DNA of 64,000 nt from NCBI RefSeq assembly GCF_018860975.1, contig NZ_JAHKQI010000005.1, forward strand, positions 1 through 64,000, in the 5' to 3' direction. The notes beneath the pieces were generated by a model. That model made no database searches, was not told the DNA's origin, and saw nothing but the letters and a program-made list of their open reading frames with translations. Position 1 is the first letter of the stretch; every line of letters starts with the position of its first letter. Below, one piece after another: positions 33,606-43,401 of this stretch. A program made the position numbers and the translations under genes. Origin of the DNA: Lentibacter algarum (lineage in GTDB: Bacteria; Pseudomonadota; Alphaproteobacteria; Rhodobacterales; Rhodobacteraceae).

Positions 33606-34487
33606 ATGACCAACCGGAAGCTGTATCTCGGCCCACTAACCGACAACAGACGCTGGGATATGGTCAACATTCGCCCCGACGACGTGCTGGTTGTTACGCC
33701 GCCCAAATGCGGCACCACGTGGATGCAAACCATTGTGGCTTTGCTTCTCTCCGGCGATCCCGAAGTCGAAACAGAGCTGATGGTAAAGATGCCCTGGGTT
33801 GATATTCGTTTCCGCGAAATGCCAGAAATCGCCGCGCAGCTTGAAGCAATGACGCATCGCCGCAGCATGAAAAGCCACACCCCGATGGACGGCTTGCCGC
33901 TTGATGATCATGCGCACTATCTCTGTGTGTTTCGCCATCCGCTTGACGCACATTTCTCCTACCGTGTGCATCTTCGCAATCTCCCGATACGGTTTTTTGA
34001 TGGCTGGTATCCTGAAGATGACCCAGACGGCATCACCATGCGCCGCTTTCTTGACGGCGGAGCCGAGGGCTTTGACGGTGACGCCATGCCGCTCGCGCAT
34101 ATCATCCGGCATTACAAAGCCGCCAGCGCCCTCGCAAAGCGGCCCAATGTAACGATGTTTCACTACGCCGATATGACTCGCGATCTGGCAGCCACTTTTT
34201 CTAAAGTGGCCGGTCTGCTCGGTATCGTGCATGCGCCTGACGTTATGGAGCAACTGATTGCAGCCGCGCGCTTTGACAATATGCGCGCAAATGCCTCGCG
34301 TTTTGCGCCTTCGGGGGGCAAGGGCATGATGAAGTCTGACACTGATTTCTTTCACAGCGGCACGAGCGGCAAATGGATTGGCAATCTGACAGATCAGGAA
34401 ATGGCGGCTTACAATGCCCAGATGGACGCCCAGCTAGCGCCAAAAGAGCGAGCTTGGCTGGAGTTCGGCACTGTTGATAAAGCCTGA
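33606..34487 (+). CDS. Sulfotransferase domain protein (Sulfotransfer_1 type)
   Basis: A 293-residue PAPS-dependent sulfotransferase. The 5'-phosphosulfate loop is TPPKCGTTWMQTIVALLL, the 3'-phosphate motif is YLCVFRHPLDAHFSYRVHLR, and the C-terminal region carries GTSGKWIGNLT (GxxGxWK-like). It resembles eukaryotic-type cytosolic small-molecule sulfotransferases more than the glycan-type enzyme at 19.0-20.4 kb. AAGGAA lies 10 bases before the ATG. It stands alone between the dnaJ terminator and radC; the acceptor is unknown. Confidence 0.9.
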   Translation: MTNRKLYLGPLTDNRRWDMVNIRPDDVLVVTPPKCGTTWMQTIVALLLSGDPEVETELMVKMPWVDIRFREMPEIAAQLEAMTHRRSMKSHTPMDGLPLDDHAHYLCVFRHPLDAHFSYRVHLRNLPIRFFDGWYPEDDPDGITMRRFLDGGAEGFDGDAMPLAHIIRHYKAASALAKRPNVTMFHYADMTRDLAATFSKVAGLLGIVHAPDVMEQLIAAARFDNMRANASRFAPSGGKGMMKSDTDFFHSGTSGKWIGNLTDQEMAAYNAQMDAQLAPKERAWLEFGTVDKA

Positions 34488-34551
34488 ACATACCGCACGT
34501 TAGCTTAACATTTGGCGGCTTCGTTGATAGCTCAAAACTGTCAGCACGCAT

Positions 34552-34582
34552 TATGCACTGGCGTATGCACTGCGGTATGCAC
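34552..34582. repeat. Three TATGCAC repeats at exact 12-bp spacing
   Basis: TATGCAC occurs at 34552-34558, 34564-34570 and 34576-34582, giving three 12-bp units with partly conserved tails (TGGCG, TGCGG, GCGAG). They lie 75-105 bp upstream of the radC ATG, in the gap after the sulfotransferase. Such phased repeats could be binding sites for a regulator. They are too short and too few to be a CRISPR or replication iteron array. Confidence 0.55.
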
Positions 34583-34657
34583 GCGAGTCACACAGGGTTT
34601 TTGAGGTGAGTCGCTTCGTTAACGCCTTCTTCATCAAGATTGCGCAAACTGTTGTTT

Positions 34658-35422
34658 ATGACCCAGCAAATGCAATTTTCCGAAGCCCCGATGCCGCTTT
34701 TCGAGAGTGATGAAGTCGAGAGCCTTCCAGCGCTTACAAAGGGCAAGCAACCCTCCTACATCGCAGATCATCGCGCCCGATTGCGTGAGCGTTTCCTCAA
34801 TGGCGGTGCCGACGCAATGCCGGACTATGAGTTGTTAGAGCTTGTCCTCTTTCGGGCAATTCCCCGACGTGATGTGAAGCCCTTGGCGCGCGAGCTTCTG
34901 GATAAATTCAATGATTTCAACGGTGTAATCAGCGCCTCTTCCGAGCGTTTGCTAGAGATCAAGGGGGTTGGAAAGGCGGTTGTATGTGAACTCAAAATCG
35001 TCGCTGCCTCTGCTCAACGCCTCGCCCGTTCCCGCGTCATTCAGCGTCCGATCGTGAGCAGTTGGGACGCCCTGATCGACTACTGTCACACCGCCATGGC
35101 TCACCGCGACACGGAGCAATTTCGCATCCTGTTTCTTGATCGTAAGAACACCCTTATCGCCGATGAAGCACAGGCTAAAGGCACCGTCGACCACGTGCCT
35201 GTTTATCCTCGTGAGGTCGTTAAGCGGGCGCTAGAGCTAAATGCTAGTGCATTGATTTTAGTACATAATCACCCGTCAGGTGATCCGACTCCATCAAGTG
35301 AAGACATTGCAATGACTGAGCAAATCAACCTCGCTGCGCAGGCTCTCGGACTGACAGTGCATGATCATCTGATCATCGGAAAATCGACCGAGCTAAGCTT
35401 CCGATCAGAGGGCTATCTCTAG
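34658..35422 (+). CDS. radC: RadC family JAB/MPN-domain protein
   Basis: A 254-residue protein. An N-terminal helix-hairpin-helix-like region (LLEIKGVGKAVVCELKIV) precedes a JAMM metalloprotease-like domain with the intact metal motif LVHNHPSGDPTPSSED (H-x-H...S-x2-D). RadC proteins were once linked to DNA repair, but their real activity is unsettled. The ATG at 34658 is used; a TTG at 34640 is possible. The 3' end overlaps the convergent PBP-OmpA gene by 4 bp. Confidence 0.92.
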   Translation: MTQQMQFSEAPMPLFESDEVESLPALTKGKQPSYIADHRARLRERFLNGGADAMPDYELLELVLFRAIPRRDVKPLARELLDKFNDFNGVISASSERLLEIKGVGKAVVCELKIVAASAQRLARSRVIQRPIVSSWDALIDYCHTAMAHRDTEQFRILFLDRKNTLIADEAQAKGTVDHVPVYPREVVKRALELNASALILVHNHPSGDPTPSSEDIAMTEQINLAAQALGLTVHDHLIIGKSTELSFRSEGYL

Positions 35423-36981
35423 CGAACCCAAACCTCGACGCGGCGGTTAACCTGCCGCCCCCATTCCGTGTCATCACAGGCCATTGGCATCGATTCCCCG
35501 TAGGCATTCACACCAATGTCCATCTGCGTGAAATCAGCCGATTCCGAGGCCTTCACAACAGCATTCTTGACAACTTCCGCCCGCCGTTTTGATATTTCTA
35601 GGTTGGCCGCCGCAGCGCCTTCACCGTCACTAAACCCTATAAAAACAAGGCTTCTCCCGTCATATCGGCCAGCTTCCAGAGCTCTCGCGAGTTGTGCAAC
35701 ATTCGAGCGCGACTGTGCATCTAGCCGGATGGATCCGGCTTCAAACCGAAACGACGTTGTCAGCCGCTTCATGCCGCGCAACTCACTGAGCATTGTCTGC
35801 AGGTTTTCTAACGGCAGCTCGTCTCCCGCGACAGATATGGCATTGGCCACGCGATCACCCTGATAATCCAAGGAAATTTCCTCAGGGGCCTGATCAACAA
35901 ACCCCGCCCTACGGATAACCAACTGCGCGGCAGGGCTGCGTGTATAAGACAAAAAATCGCGCGCAATTTTAGGCAATCGTCGTGCTGGCAAATAGAGAAA
36001 CATCGGGGCGGTCAGTGGGTAGTCTTCCGTCTTTATGTTCCGCCGCGTCGCACGCAAAGATCGCTCGCAACTGCCTGACAACGTTAGTATTTTAGCATCT
36101 ACTGTAGTTGCTCGGCTGGCCAGGCCTATACCAAAAGGGTCAACAGAGACGCGTGTTGCGAGCTCAATTCCTTGCGTCGCAAAATGAGTTTCCGGCGCGG
36201 GCTTGGCTAGGTCGCTGCGAAGCAGTCGCTGCAAAGCGGCTCGCCCCGGCCCCACTTCAACGTCACGCATGTAAGGTGTAATTTCTGCTTTCTGCGGTCC
36301 AAGCTCTTCCCAATCATCAAGGTCGCCAGAAAATATTTGAGCAAGCTGTGTGAGGCTAATTTGATTTACCGGATTCTGGTTTGAAACGATTGCAACAAGA
36401 GCATCCAGAGCCAACACCCGCGCCCGCCCCTGTGATGTCATGTCTCCCATCCCGGCTTCGCGTGCGAGCTTCCGTTCATGGCTAGTTATCTCGCGAAGAG
36501 ACATCACAATATCGGCTTGGTCGGTGAGTAAGTCGGCAAAGCCTTCATCGCTTGTTGAAAGATGAAGGTATATTATCGCCTGGGTTTTACCCGTGTCTCG
36601 CGATAGCAGCGTGTAAGTTGTTTCAGTCGGAGAAGGTTCTGTGCGTTGGGCTTTCATGTTGTTCTCAAACGCAAAAGCTTCAATCAATGCTGGCAAAAGG
36701 TCCCGACCCATTTCAGCAGCACCGGACAGATCGATTTCCGCAACAAACGCACCTAAGTTTGGACACCCCGGCCCTTCACAGTCAACTCCTGCGCCTTCGA
36801 TGGTGAGTTCACCGTAGTCGGTTTGAACGCGGTAAAGTTCGCCGTCAAAGCCTAACAGCGTTCCGGAAATTTCCACGGTTCCATCGCGTGATGTGAGTAA
36901 CACATCTTGTGCCCAAACTATTTGGACGCAACTGAAAAGAGCAAGTGCGGCGAAGAACGCCGCACACAGTATCCGTTTCAA
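35419..36981 (-). CDS. Exported PstS-like substrate-binding domain fused to OmpA C-terminal domain
   Basis: 520 residues. A signal peptide (1-24, ending VWAQ) is followed by a small beta domain (GTVEISGTLLGFDGELYRVQ), then a type-II periplasmic binding protein domain (about 85-345) like phosphate-binding PstS: IVMSLREITSHE, LALDALVAIVSNQNPVNQIS and FGIGLASR. The OmpA-like peptidoglycan-binding domain (about 395-520) ends the protein: SFRFEAGSIRLDAQSRSNVA and LEISKRRAEVVKNAVV. It is probably a periplasmic solute sensor tethered to the wall rather than a transporter part, since no ABC genes are near. Confidence 0.85.
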   Translation of the reverse strand: MKRILCAAFFAALALFSCVQIVWAQDVLLTSRDGTVEISGTLLGFDGELYRVQTDYGELTIEGAGVDCEGPGCPNLGAFVAEIDLSGAAEMGRDLLPALIEAFAFENNMKAQRTEPSPTETTYTLLSRDTGKTQAIIYLHLSTSDEGFADLLTDQADIVMSLREITSHERKLAREAGMGDMTSQGRARVLALDALVAIVSNQNPVNQISLTQLAQIFSGDLDDWEELGPQKAEITPYMRDVEVGPGRAALQRLLRSDLAKPAPETHFATQGIELATRVSVDPFGIGLASRATTVDAKILTLSGSCERSLRATRRNIKTEDYPLTAPMFLYLPARRLPKIARDFLSYTRSPAAQLVIRRAGFVDQAPEEISLDYQGDRVANAISVAGDELPLENLQTMLSELRGMKRLTTSFRFEAGSIRLDAQSRSNVAQLARALEAGRYDGRSLVFIGFSDGEGAAAANLEISKRRAEVVKNAVVKASESADFTQMDIGVNAYGESMPMACDDTEWGRQVNRRVEVWVR

Positions 36982-37001
36982 TGTGGCCTCGTAGATCTAA
37001 A

Positions 37002-37943
37002 TCAGTTCGAAGCTACTTTCAGGTTTTTAACCAGATTATTCAACACAAGAAAATCACCAACGGTATCGCAATCGGGCATCGTCATGTCGAGGTTTTGAAC
37101 CTTTATGCCTCCTGAACTGTCGGTTTGAAGTGTCTGCGCTTCGATATCCTGGCCGCAGTTTGTTGCAGTGATTTCGATGTCAACGCTTAGCAATACTTCA
37201 CCCTCAGTTTTCGCAATGCTGGTTGGAAAAGTGTAAACTTCAGCTGTGATAGGATTGTCGAGAGTGGCATCACCAAGTTGCAACACAAAGCCGCCTTGGC
37301 CCGTAGCTGCGTCAGCGATAGAGCCTGGTGTATCGCTCCAAACATGACCTTCGGTACCATATTCGGCGTCAAACTCGCGGGCATGTAAGCTGATACCCGA
37401 TGTGCCCTGCACTTGAACCGCTGCGCGATCAAAACTTGGCAATGTGTCAACATTTGTTGTCACAACAGCACCTTCACCGCTCGCAAATGACGCGATGAAA
37501 ACAGCGGTTTCAGCCAATGCAGGAACGGTTGTTTCTAGTGTGCCTATGCTGTCAGTAGCCTCGGCAAACATCATGCCGTTGTGGTGGATGACGACACGTT
37601 CGTTTGGTTGGCAAGGCGCTTGGATAGTGAGGCTCACAAGAGCCGCTGCCTTTGGAGCGGCAAGCATTGTGATCTCGCAACTGTCATTCTCAACAGGCAC
37701 CGAACGCACCGGTGACTGGCTCTCGGACTTTCCAACGTCAAGCGCAGCAAGGACAGAGGCTTCGGCGTCTGAGCCATCTGAAGCGGTTAACTTGATGTCA
37801 GAAATCTCAACAGGCAGTGGCATCGCTTGAATAGCGGCCACTTTAGCTGCTTTATCATTCGACGCCATTTGCATTACTTGACCAGTCAGCAAGATTGTTG
37901 CCAATGTCGCTCCGGCTATTCCGTATCGTTTCAAGTCTGGCAT
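37002..37943 (-). CDS. Hypothetical exported or membrane-anchored protein next to the PBP-OmpA gene
   Basis: I do not recognise a domain in this 313-residue protein. An N-terminal hydrophobic stretch (about 7-25, GIAGATLATILLTGQVM) acts as signal or anchor. The remainder is acidic, Ser/Thr/Ala-rich, predicted mainly beta, and has four cysteines (NDSCEIT, APCQPNE, TNCGQDI, PDCDTVG) suitable for two disulfides. The gene precedes the PstS-like/OmpA gene by 20 bp on the same strand, so the two are probably co-expressed and may work together in the periplasm. It lies downstream of secA. Confidence 0.7.
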   Translation of the reverse strand: MPDLKRYGIAGATLATILLTGQVMQMASNDKAAKVAAIQAMPLPVEISDIKLTASDGSDAEASVLAALDVGKSESQSPVRSVPVENDSCEITMLAAPKAAALVSLTIQAPCQPNERVVIHHNGMMFAEATDSIGTLETTVPALAETAVFIASFASGEGAVVTTNVDTLPSFDRAAVQVQGTSGISLHAREFDAEYGTEGHVWSDTPGSIADAATGQGGFVLQLGDATLDNPITAEVYTFPTSIAKTEGEVLLSVDIEITATNCGQDIEAQTLQTDSSGGIKVQNLDMTMPDCDTVGDFLVLNNLVKNLKVASN

Positions 37944-38043
37944 TTTCGCCTCCAGCCGTAATGGTTTGGCAAAAATATCGGTGTGAAATCGGGCGGCCTT
38001 AAGGCGGTGACGCGGTCAATATCGGGCGATTTTATGCAGCTAT

Positions 38044-40707
38044 TTAGGCAAACCGCCCGTGGCAATGCTTGAATTTCTTTCCGGATCCGCAAGGGCAGAG
38101 TTCGTTACGCCCGGGGTTGCCCCAAGTGGTCGGATCGTTTTCGTCAAAGCCCTCGACGGCAGGCTCGGCCGCAGGAATCGCACCTTGCTCCTCTAGTGAC
38201 GCCAAGGTCTCTGCCTGCTCTTCAGGAGAGAGCGGGCGCACGCGACCAAGTTGCCGAGTGACATCTTCCCGCAAGCTATTGAGCATCGTTTCAAAAAGTT
38301 GAAAGGCTTCGTTCTTGTATTCATTCAGCGGATCGCGTTGGGCATATCCACGAAAGGAAACAACCGAGCGCAAATGCTCAAGCGTCAGAAGGTGGTCACG
38401 CCATTTTGCATCAATCGTTTGCAAGAGAACCTGTTTTTCGATCAAGCGCATTGTCTCGGGGCCAAAGGCTTTGGTTTTAGCATCCAGAAACTCGTCAGAT
38501 GCCGCTTCAAGGCGCTCAGCAATGTCGTCGTCATCAACACCTTCTTCCGCAGCCCATTCGATAACAGGCACATCAATGCTCAGATTTTCGATCGCGGCGG
38601 CGTAAAGGCCTTCGACGTCCCACTGATCGGCGTAGGACTTTGGCGGCATGAAGCGTTCAACAAGGTCGTCAATGACTTCATTTCGCATGTCTCTAGCAAT
38701 CTCTGAAAGGTCTTTCGCTTCCATGATATCACGGCGTTGTTTGAAGATAACTTTCCGCTGCTCGTTCATCACATCATCGTATTTCAGAAGCTGTTTGCGA
38801 ATGTCAAAGTTGCGGCCTTCTACTTTCGCCTGTGCTCGCTCAAGCGACTTGTTAACCCAAGGATGCACGATCGCTTCGCCCTCTTTCATTCCGAGCGTTG
38901 AGAGCACTTTGTCGAGTCGTTCAGATCCAAAGATGCGCATAAGGTCATCATCAAGACTGAGGAAGAATGATGAGCGGCCCGGGTCGCCTTGGCGGCCGGA
39001 GCGGCCGCGAAGCTGGTTGTCGATGCGGCGGCTTTCGTGACGTTCAGTTGCCAAAACGAACAGCCCGCCTGCGTCCTTTACCTTTTGCTCCCAATCTTTG
39101 TGCTCAGCTTCAATCTTGGCGCGCACTTCTTCATTGTCATCATCGGGGGAGGCGGCGATTGCCTCCATTATCTTGAATTCGACATTGCCGCCAAGTTTGA
39201 TGTCAGTGCCGCGGCCGGCCATGTTTGTAGCGATCGTTACCGCTCCGAGTTTGCCCGCATCTGCAACGATCTGGGCTTCTTGCTCGTGTTGACGAGCATT
39301 CAAGACATTGTGCTTAACACCGGCTTTTGTAAGCAGCTCACTCAGGAACTCTGACTTTTCGATTGATGTCGTGCCGACCAAGGTAGGTTGCCCCTTGGCG
39401 TTGGCCTCTTTGATTGTTTCAACGACAGCTTTGAACTTTTCATCGGCAGTGCGGTAGACGGCATCGTCGTCGTCTATGCGCTCGACAGGGCGGTTTGTGG
39501 GAACCTCAACAACCCCGAGGCCATATATTTCCATGAACTCTTCGGCTTCGGTTACGGCCGTGCCTGTCATGCCGCCGAGTTTGTCATAGAGGCGGAAATA
39601 GTTTTGGAACGTAACCTGTGCCAACGTCACGTTTTCAGGCTGAATATCACAGCCTTCCTTAGCCTCAATCGCTTGGTGAAGCCCCTCGGAAAGGCGACGA
39701 CCTGCCATCATACGGCCTGTGAATTCGTCGATCAGGACAACTTCATTGCCTCGCACGATGTAGTCTTTGTCTTTGGTGAAAAGCTTATGCGCGCGCAGCC
39801 CTTGGTTCACGTGGTGAACGATGCTTGTGCTTTCGGGGTCGTAGAGGCTTTGATCTTTCGGGAGGATTCCTTCGAGCTGTAAAAGCCCTTCCAGAAAATC
39901 GTTGCCTTCATCTGTGAAAGTCACATTCCGGGTTTTTTCATCAAGCGTGTAGTGCTCGTCCGTAACGCGAGGAATAAGCTTGTCGATAGAGACATAGAGC
40001 TCTGATCTATCTTCGGCGGGGCCCGAAATAATCAGCGGTGTGCGCGCTTCGTCGATCAGGATCGAGTCAACCTCATCAACAATCGCGAAGTGGTGCACCT
40101 TTTGGTTAATCTGGCTGAGTTCCGACTTCATGTTGTCTCGCAAGTAGTCAAAACCGAGTTCGTTGTTTGTCGCGTAAGCGATATCGGCAGCGTAGGCTTC
40201 GGCCTTTTCAGCTTCGGGCTGCTGCGGGTAAATAACGCCTGTAGTCATACCGAGCGCCGTAAAGACATTGCTCATCCACTCGGCGTCGCGCTTGGCGAGG
40301 TAGTCGTTTACAGTGACGATATGCACGCCTTTACCCGTCAGCGCATTGAGGTAAGCGGGGAAAGTCGCAACAAGGGTTTTGCCCTCGCCGGTTTTCATCT
40401 CGGAGATATTGCCCTGATGCAGAAAAATACCGCCCATGAGTTGTACATCAAAAGCGCGCAAACCGAGCGCTCGTTTGGCGGCCTCTCGGCAGTTCGCAAA
40501 GGCTTCAGGCAAAACAGCGTCGAGGCTTTCTCCGCCTTGCACCCGCGCCGAAAGCGCTTTTGTCTTTTCGATGATCTCGGCATCAGAGAGTTTTTCAAAC
40601 TCGGGCTCAAGCGCGTTAATCTGGTTAACGAGCGGCAAAGTTGCCTTTACCTTGCGGTCGTTCGGGGTTCCGAAAACCTTTTTGGCGAGTGATCCAAGTC
40701 CAAGCAT
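38044..40707 (-). CDS. secA: Protein translocase subunit SecA
   Basis: 887 residues, full length. DEAD-motor motifs include [20 protein letters not shown] (Walker A), [20 protein letters not shown] (Walker B) and [14 protein letters not shown]. The C-terminal zinc finger [17 protein letters not shown] binds SecB and phospholipids. It drives post-translational export through SecYEG. It is divergent from a parvulin-type chaperone gene across 176 bp with a good promoter. The downstream neighbour is the hypothetical exported protein gene, 100 bp away. Confidence 0.98.
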   Translation of the reverse strand: MLGLGSLAKKVFGTPNDRKVKATLPLVNQINALEPEFEKLSDAEIIEKTKALSARVQGGESLDAVLPEAFANCREAAKRALGLRAFDVQLMGGIFLHQGNISEMKTGEGKTLVATFPAYLNALTGKGVHIVTVNDYLAKRDAEWMSNVFTALGMTTGVIYPQQPEAEKAEAYAADIAYATNNELGFDYLRDNMKSELSQINQKVHHFAIVDEVDSILIDEARTPLIISGPAEDRSELYVSIDKLIPRVTDEHYTLDEKTRNVTFTDEGNDFLEGLLQLEGILPKDQSLYDPESTSIVHHVNQGLRAHKLFTKDKDYIVRGNEVVLIDEFTGRMMAGRRLSEGLHQAIEAKEGCDIQPENVTLAQVTFQNYFRLYDKLGGMTGTAVTEAEEFMEIYGLGVVEVPTNRPVERIDDDDAVYRTADEKFKAVVETIKEANAKGQPTLVGTTSIEKSEFLSELLTKAGVKHNVLNARQHEQEAQIVADAGKLGAVTIATNMAGRGTDIKLGGNVEFKIMEAIAASPDDDNEEVRAKIEAEHKDWEQKVKDAGGLFVLATERHESRRIDNQLRGRSGRQGDPGRSSFFLSLDDDLMRIFGSERLDKVLSTLGMKEGEAIVHPWVNKSLERAQAKVEGRNFDIRKQLLKYDDVMNEQRKVIFKQRRDIMEAKDLSEIARDMRNEVIDDLVERFMPPKSYADQWDVEGLYAAAIENLSIDVPVIEWAAEEGVDDDDIAERLEAASDEFLDAKTKAFGPETMRLIEKQVLLQTIDAKWRDHLLTLEHLRSVVSFRGYAQRDPLNEYKNEAFQLFETMLNSLREDVTRQLGRVRPLSPEEQAETLASLEEQGAIPAAEPAVEGFDENDPTTWGNPGRNELCPCGSGKKFKHCHGRFA

Positions 40708-40816
40708 GTGCAGTCCGATCCGGTCGTTTCTTTTTGTTCACAAGACATTTGCTTGCTCCGGAATAACGCGCGCCGTAAAACAGCGAGGAACAGTCAGTGT
40801 GTCTTGGCCTTAAAGC

Positions 40817-40845
40817 GATGTAAGCTTCGGGTCTGGTAGTGTCAA
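40817..40845 (-). promoter_or_regulatory. Candidate sigma-70 promoter of secA
   Basis: On the minus strand a perfect -35 TTGACA (40845-40840) is followed after 17 bp by TACATC (40822-40817), a weak -10. It lies about 110 bp upstream of the secA ATG in the secA/parvulin gap. Confidence 0.5.
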
Positions 40846-40883
40846 CGTCACGCGGCAATCAAGCAAGATACAAAGGATCAAAG

Positions 40884-41738
40884 ATGTCAAAACACCTCAG
40901 AAAATCAGCCATTTTGCTAGCGGCGCTTCTTGTTGCGGCGCCGGTGGCAGCTGATGAAAAGCCAGTGACAGGTGACAGTGTCGTTGCGACAGTTAATGGC
41001 ACCGAGATTACAGTTGGTCACATGGTTGTGGCACGTATGGGTTTGCCCGAGCAATATCGGCAGCTTCCTGACGAGATGCTGTATCAGGCACTGATTGACC
41101 AGTTGATTAACCAAGCCTTGCTAGAGCAAAGTTATAAGGGCGACACGCCCGCTCGTGTGCAAAAGTCACTTGAAAATCAGAAGCGCACTTTGGTAGCGAG
41201 TGAGGCGATTGAGCTATTGGTTGCCGAAAAAGTGACCGAGGAAGCGTTGAAAGCTGCCTATGAAGAGAAGTTTGCTGCGGCAGCCCCGAGCAAGGAATAC
41301 AACGCTGCTCACATTCTTGTTGAAACCGAGGATGAGGCAAAACTGCTGATTGAAAAGTTGGATGGCGGTGCCGACTTTGCCAAACTCGCAGAGACTGATT
41401 CAACAGGGCCATCCGGGCCCAATGGAGGTAGTTTGGGTTGGTTTGGTGCTGGGATGATGGTTGCTCCTTTTGAGGATGCAGTGAAAACCATGGAAGCAGG
41501 TGCGATCTCGGCGCCGGTTAAAACCCAGTTTGGGTGGCACGTGATCAAGCTGCTCGAAACACGTGTTGCGGAAGCTCCGGCATTTGAAGAAGTGCGCGAT
41601 AGTCTACAACAAGACCTCTACACAAAGACGGTCGAGGCTGAAATCGAGCGGCTCAAGAAGCTGGGAAAGATCGAGATTACAGACCCGACAAGCATTGATC
41701 CAGCGTTGCTAAAAGACCAAACTATGGTTGGAGAATAA
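40884..41738 (+). CDS. Periplasmic peptidyl-prolyl cis-trans isomerase (parvulin, PpiC/SurA-like)
   Basis: A 284-residue exported foldase. The signal peptide (LRKSAILLAALLVAAPVAAD) is followed by a SurA-N-like helical chaperone region (YQALIDQLINQALLEQSY) and one parvulin domain (EYNAAHILVETEDEAKLLIE, SLGWFGAGMMVAPFEDAV, FGWHVIKLLETR). It helps outer-membrane proteins fold. The ATG at 40884 has AAAGGA about 8 bases upstream; the frame's earlier ATG at 40839 lacks a signal. It starts the parvulin-argJ-mutT operon, divergent from secA. Confidence 0.9.
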   Translation: MSKHLRKSAILLAALLVAAPVAADEKPVTGDSVVATVNGTEITVGHMVVARMGLPEQYRQLPDEMLYQALIDQLINQALLEQSYKGDTPARVQKSLENQKRTLVASEAIELLVAEKVTEEALKAAYEEKFAAAAPSKEYNAAHILVETEDEAKLLIEKLDGGADFAKLAETDSTGPSGPNGGSLGWFGAGMMVAPFEDAVKTMEAGAISAPVKTQFGWHVIKLLETRVAEAPAFEEVRDSLQQDLYTKTVEAEIERLKKLGKIEITDPTSIDPALLKDQTMVGE

Positions 41739-41740
41739 GC

Positions 41741-42967
41741 TTGGCAAAAATTGAGAACGTTTCGCCACTGGCGCCATCGGCTTTCCCTGAGTTGCCTGAA
41801 ATCGACGGCGTTACATTCGCCACTGTCGAAGCGGGTGTGAAGTATCAAGCCCGAACGGATTTGATGCTTGCCCGACTAGCACCCGGAACCAGCATCGCTG
41901 GTGTGTTCACGCGCTCGGCGACACGCTCGGCTGCGGTGCTGGATTGTCAGGAGAAAATCGGTAAGTCGGCTGTAGATAGTGCGGCGATTGTGGTGAACTC
42001 CGGCAACGCGAATGCCTTTACCGGATCGGGCGGTGCGGAGTCTGTGCGACGTATCACAGAGGCTGTAGCGACCGAATTTGAGATACCTGAAAGCCGCGTT
42101 TTCACGGCTTCAACCGGTGTGATTGGCGAGTTGCTCCCACATGATAAAATTGTTGCGGCCCTACCTACGCTTTCGGCTGCGTTGAGTGCCAGCAAAATGC
42201 AAGACGCTGCTAAGGCTATCATGACGACTGACACCTTCGCGAAGGCGTCAACTGCGCAAGTAATGGTCGGGGGCAAGAACGTAAGCATCGCAGGTATAGC
42301 CAAAGGTTCGGGTATGATCGCGCCCGATATGGCGACGATGCTGGTTTACATTTTCACCGACGCAATGGTTGAACAGACTAAGCTGCAAGGTTTGCTGAGT
42401 GAATTGACAGGGCCAACTTTCAACTCGATCACGGTCGACAGCGATACCTCAACTTCCGATACACTGTTGCTTTGTGCCACGGGTGCTAGCGGCGTCGTCT
42501 GTGATGAGGATGCTGCGTTCAAGCAAGCGCTACACCAAGTGATGCTCGACTTGGCGCATCAGGTTGTAAGGGACGGCGAAGGCGCGACAAAATTTGTCGA
42601 AATCAATGTAACGGGAGCGGCTAGCGAAGCAGATGCCCGCAAACATGCGCTTTCGATCGCAAATTCACCTTTGGTCAAAACAGCAATTGCTGGAGAGGAT
42701 CCGAACTGGGGCCGTATCGTTATGGCTGTTGGAAAGTCAGGTGCCGCCGCTGACCGCGATAAACTGAGTATTTGGTTTGGTGATATTCTGGTTGCGAAAG
42801 AAGGCTGGGTTTATGAAAAATATCGCGAGGAAGATGCTGCCGAACATATGAAGGGAAGCTCGATCTCAATCCGTGCCGACATAGGAATCGGTAACTGCGA
42901 CAGCACAGTCTGGACTTGTGATCTGACGCATGGATACATCGAGATAAATGCGGATTACCGATCATGA
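41741..42967 (+). CDS. argJ: Bifunctional glutamate N-acetyltransferase / ornithine acetyltransferase
   Basis: A 408-residue Ntn-type enzyme of arginine biosynthesis that transfers acetyl from N-acetylornithine to glutamate. The self-cleavage site with nucleophilic Thr is in SGMIAPDMATMLVYIFTDA (cut before TML). NSGNANAFTGSGG and GEDPNWGRIVMAVG are conserved. Translation starts at TTG 41741, 2 bp after the parvulin stop, with GGAG upstream. The last 4 bp overlap mutT. argG, also for arginine, lies at 62.9 kb. Confidence 0.95.
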   Translation: MAKIENVSPLAPSAFPELPEIDGVTFATVEAGVKYQARTDLMLARLAPGTSIAGVFTRSATRSAAVLDCQEKIGKSAVDSAAIVVNSGNANAFTGSGGAESVRRITEAVATEFEIPESRVFTASTGVIGELLPHDKIVAALPTLSAALSASKMQDAAKAIMTTDTFAKASTAQVMVGGKNVSIAGIAKGSGMIAPDMATMLVYIFTDAMVEQTKLQGLLSELTGPTFNSITVDSDTSTSDTLLLCATGASGVVCDEDAAFKQALHQVMLDLAHQVVRDGEGATKFVEINVTGAASEADARKHALSIANSPLVKTAIAGEDPNWGRIVMAVGKSGAAADRDKLSIWFGDILVAKEGWVYEKYREEDAAEHMKGSSISIRADIGIGNCDSTVWTCDLTHGYIEINADYRS

Positions 42968-43362
42968 AGATGCTCTTGGTGTCGGCGGTTGCGCTCATCG
43001 ACAAAGACAACCGCGTGCTCTTAGCTAAGCGGCCCGAAGGCAAAGCTATGGCAGGCTTGTGGGAGTTTCCCGGTGGCAAAATCGAAACCGGTGAAACACC
43101 CGAAGAAGCACTTGTGCGCGAATTGCGTGAAGAGCTTGGTATTGAAACATGGAACAGTTGCCTTGCTCCGCTTACCTTTGCGTCGCACGGCTATGAAGAT
43201 TTCCATCTGATGATGCCGTTATTCGCCTGCCGCAAGTGGGAAGGCATCGTGACTGCCCAAGAAGGACAAGAACTCGCCTGGGCGCACGCAAATGAGCTGC
43301 GCAGCTATCCGATGCCCGCGGCAGATATTCCACTCATTCCGATATTGCGAGATTGGCTATGA
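42964..43362 (+). CDS. mutT: (d)NTP pyrophosphatase MutT, Nudix family
   Basis: A 132-residue Nudix hydrolase. The complete Nudix box is GKIETGETPEEALVRELREE followed by LGI, with the 8-oxo-dGTPase-typical start LVSAVALIDKDNRVLLAKRP and GLWEFPGG. It would cleanse 8-oxo-dGTP from the nucleotide pool. The ATG overlaps the argJ stop (ATGA). It is the final gene of the parvulin-argJ-mutT operon and convergent with infB. Confidence 0.92.
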   Translation: MKMLLVSAVALIDKDNRVLLAKRPEGKAMAGLWEFPGGKIETGETPEEALVRELREELGIETWNSCLAPLTFASHGYEDFHLMMPLFACRKWEGIVTAQEGQELAWAHANELRSYPMPAADIPLIPILRDWL

Positions 43363-43366
43363 GAGC

Positions 43367-43392
43367 GCTGGCAAGCCGCTAAGCCTGCCAGC
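43367..43392. terminator. Weak hairpin between convergent mutT and infB
   Basis: GCTGGCA (43367-43373) pairs with TGCCAGC (43386-43392), with inner partial pairing AGCC/GGCT-like. No proper T-run follows on either strand, so it is at best a weak bidirectional terminator for the two convergent operons. Confidence 0.35.
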
Positions 43393-43401
43393 CAAAATCT
43401 C

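Noticed and set aside
34552-34582. Short CRISPR or replication iterons
   Set aside because: Only three 7-bp repeats at 12-bp steps, with no spacers and no cas or rep genes nearby.
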